A stretch of 6,820 nucleotides of DNA from Burkholderiaceae bacterium (GTDB taxonomy: Bacteria; Pseudomonadota; Gammaproteobacteria; Burkholderiales; Burkholderiaceae), in contig CANISN010000086.1 in assembly GCA_947470165.1 (NCBI GenBank), forward strand, positions 1 through 6,820, in the 5' to 3' direction. The translations under genes were made by a program, and so were the position numbers. The notes under the pieces were generated by a model that saw nothing but the letters and a program-made list of their open reading frames with translations, searched no databases and was not told the origin of the DNA. Each line of letters begins with the position of its first letter. Position 1 is the first letter of the stretch. Below are positions 5,538 through 6,820 of the stretch, piece by piece.

Positions 5538-5982
5538 CTACTTTTTCGACTGGTATTTTTGTATTGCTGCCTTTAGGTCGGTGTATTCTTCGCACCCAAA
5601 AGTACATGCCTTATCAAGTCTCGCTAATAGAGCCTCAGCGCCTAGCAGGTCTTTATTAATCAACTTGAGTTTTCCGTAGTACTCAAGAGCCCCACGATGA
5701 TCTGGATTTATTCTCAATGCAGCTTGATAATATTTTTCAGCCCCGACTAAATCAGGTGGCTGCTTTTTGCGTAGACTATAACCCATCAAGTTGTTCCAGT
5801 CGGCTGAACTCGATTCATTTGCACCCTGTATGCTTAATGGCTTGGTCGTACTGATCAGACTTAATGCTCGCCCTAGCTTCTTTCAGCCAGGTCGTGTCTT
5901 GTGTCGCAGGAGAAGTATCTGCAGCCTTAGCTAGCTCAAACAAAGAAAGAAGCAATAAAATTGTTAAGGCTATTTTTCTCAT
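5538..5982 (-). pseudogene. Frameshifted secreted TPR-repeat protein
   Basis: The 5' part has a Sec signal peptide (MRKIALTILLLLSLFELAKA, cut expected after AKA) and then DTTWLKEARASIKSDQYDQA, the start of a TPR-like helix pair. After AIK the frame runs HTGCK and hits TGA at 5817-5815. The neighbouring frame continues the protein smoothly: IQGANESSSADWNNLMGYS, then a clear TPR (GAEKYYQAALRINPDHRGAL, EYYGKLKL), a Cys pair (ACTFGC) and QKYQSKK with a TAG stop. Removing one base near 5830-5836 (for example the C at 5832 on the minus strand) restores a protein of about 147 residues. Starts further upstream (ATG 6009, TTG 6030) exist, but they lie before or within a TATATAAAT that may be a -10 element. 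Intact, it would be a small periplasmic TPR scaffold of unknown partner. Real decay and a single-base sequence error are both possible. Confidence 0.75.
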
Positions 5983-6052
5983 ATAGGGGAATCTTATTAG
6001 CGACACCATATTTATATACCAATTCTCCAAATCATGCTTAAGGCATAGGGAT

Positions 6053-6678
6053 TTAATCTATTGGTGCGATTTCTGCCCCATGCGGTCTTTTATAGCGGTT
6101 ATAAGACCGCATATATTGCTGTGGTTTTCAATAATCATCTACTCAAAATAATGGGTCATCAAGCTACAAGCATCATTTAAACAAGCTGGATAGGCCTCAC
6201 TCATTAAGCGGGTCTTTATGAGCTAGCCTTTACCATGCCCTAGCCTCACAGCACTAACAAAAAGAGTAACCACATTTACTTGACGGGCTAATTTTTCTAG
6301 AAATGAAGTGGTGTGGGCATATTGATTGAAAAATTTAGCCTAGATGCCGTCTCCCACGCTAGGGACCTGATCAGCCGAAATACCGACTACACCGCCTTTG
6401 AGTAATACTCGTTTGATTTTTCGAGCACCGGCAGTATTAGCCTCAATAAAATCCATTTGAGAATGCTGATGAGATTTCAGCATTAATTCATTTAGCCAAA
6501 GGTTGCTAGCCGGTCGATACATCACCGTAGCATTCATATGTTGAGCAAAAATTCTGGGGATAATTTCAAATCCAACCTGATAGCGAGAAGAGTCCAAATA
6601 AATTGATAACCCCATACCTTTGTGGATGATCTGAAATAATGCTAGGGGAAAAGAGCTTAAGAATGATTGATTTTTACT
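6053..6678 (-). pseudogene. Decayed LpxL/HtrB-type lysophospholipid acyltransferase
   Basis: Intact members are inner-membrane enzymes that add acyl chains to lipid A precursors or lysophospholipids. Remaining pieces are in order. An N-terminal membrane segment (FPLALFQIIHKGMGLSIYL, then DSSRY) has no ATG and starts beyond a TAA at 6681-6679. There is an abrupt jump near 6580 to GFEIIPRIFAQ, with roughly 80-100 residues, including the HX4D/E His, missing. Then come VMYRPASNLWLNEL and VVGISADQVPSVGDGI, and TAG at 6342-6340 where Trp is usual. AKFFNQYAHTTSFLEKLA continues to GHGKG, then TAG at 6225-6223. A further stretch ends MTHYFE and TAG at 6141-6139. A one-base loss near 6124-6127 precedes the terminal QQYMRSYNRYKRPHG (family form QYLWSYNRYKRP, with Trp now Arg) and TAA at 6055-6053. 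About 208 codons remain of a usual 280-300. Clearly non-functional. Confidence 0.88.
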
Positions 6679-6681
6679 TTA

Positions 6682-6819
6682 TTAATTAATGACTTCCAAT
6701 ACTTTGCTTAATGAAGTGCCTTCATAGTTCGGCTTTTCACCAATCTCTTCAAATGGATGCCCAAAGCGATTGACCCAAAAGACATCAAAGCCATACCACT
6801 TAGCCGCAAGAGCATCCCA
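6682..6819 (-). CDS. Haloacid dehalogenase type II, C-terminal end
   Basis: Only the last 45 residues are inside the window; the gene starts beyond base 6820 on the minus strand. WDALAAKWYGFDVFWVNR matches the 'NGWDALGAKWFGF..FWVNR' segment near the end of L-2-haloacid dehalogenase-type HAD hydrolases, including the catalytic-region Asp of the WDA motif. The tail (PNYEGTSLSKVLEVIN) matches the usual '..GTSLxDVLEFV' ending. Members hydrolyse 2-haloalkanoates or act as general HAD phosphatases; the substrate is not knowable here. A second TAA follows the stop immediately, and the acyltransferase remnant begins in the same frame three bases later. Confidence 0.85.
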   Translation of the reverse strand, partial: WDALAAKWYGFDVFWVNRFGHPFEEIGEKPNYEGTSLSKVLEVIN

Positions 6820-6820
6820 A

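Noticed and set aside
6080..6112. Ten-base perfect inverted repeat ATGCGGTCTT/AAGACCGCAT with extra inner pairing
   Set aside because: It lies exactly on the codons for the acyltransferase terminal motif (R-SYNRYKRPH), so the coding relic explains it. No T-run follows on either strand.
1..6820. Mobile element, CRISPR array, toxin-antitoxin, phage or defence system
   Set aside because: No transposase, integrase, regular direct-repeat array, paired small toxin and antitoxin genes, or defence-type domains were seen on either strand. The lesions look like point decay and small deletions, not insertions.

Overview
The window looks like chromosome from a low-to-mid-40s %GC betaproteobacterium close to Polynucleobacter (Burkholderiaceae). 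This rests on how the RF3, PanD, peroxiredoxin, DUF1003 and acyltransferase proteins read, judged from memory and not from a search. Three of the ten longer genes are visibly broken by stops, frameshifts and deletions. That density of decay fits a genome under relaxed selection, such as the Euplotes-endosymbiotic Polynucleobacter necessarius lineage. The species assignment is inference.

Left part, + strand (1-2030): the 3' third of prfC (release factor 3); a gene-poor 310-base gap with a palindrome, two hairpins and a faint protein-like antisense stretch; a 64-residue very basic protein of unknown function with a clear terminator; then a histidine phosphatase of the phosphoglycerate mutase superfamily.

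Middle, - strand (2058-4661): DUF1003 membrane protein, peroxiredoxin, panD (pantothenate and CoA synthesis) and, 26 bases after panD, a decayed amino-acid-type ABC transporter binding lipoprotein. The peroxiredoxin ends at a good intrinsic terminator, and panD starts from its own sigma70-like promoter just beyond it. Convergent transcription with the phosphatase meets at a small hairpin (2041-2057).

Right part, - strand (4905-6819): in transcription order, the end of a type II haloacid dehalogenase (HAD) gene, a heavily decayed LpxL/HtrB-type lysophospholipid acyltransferase, a frameshifted secreted TPR protein, and an intact Cu-Zn superoxide dismutase lipoprotein.

Functionally this is a mix of housekeeping and stress genes: translation termination, beta-alanine synthesis, peroxide and superoxide defence, and a membrane protein. 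The lost functions concern the envelope or the exterior: solute uptake, lipid A or phospholipid acylation, and a periplasmic TPR protein. I see no mobile element, CRISPR array, tRNA or rRNA, and no convincing new multi-gene system. The most informative content is the readable history of gene decay and a few unexplained structured intergenic stretches.
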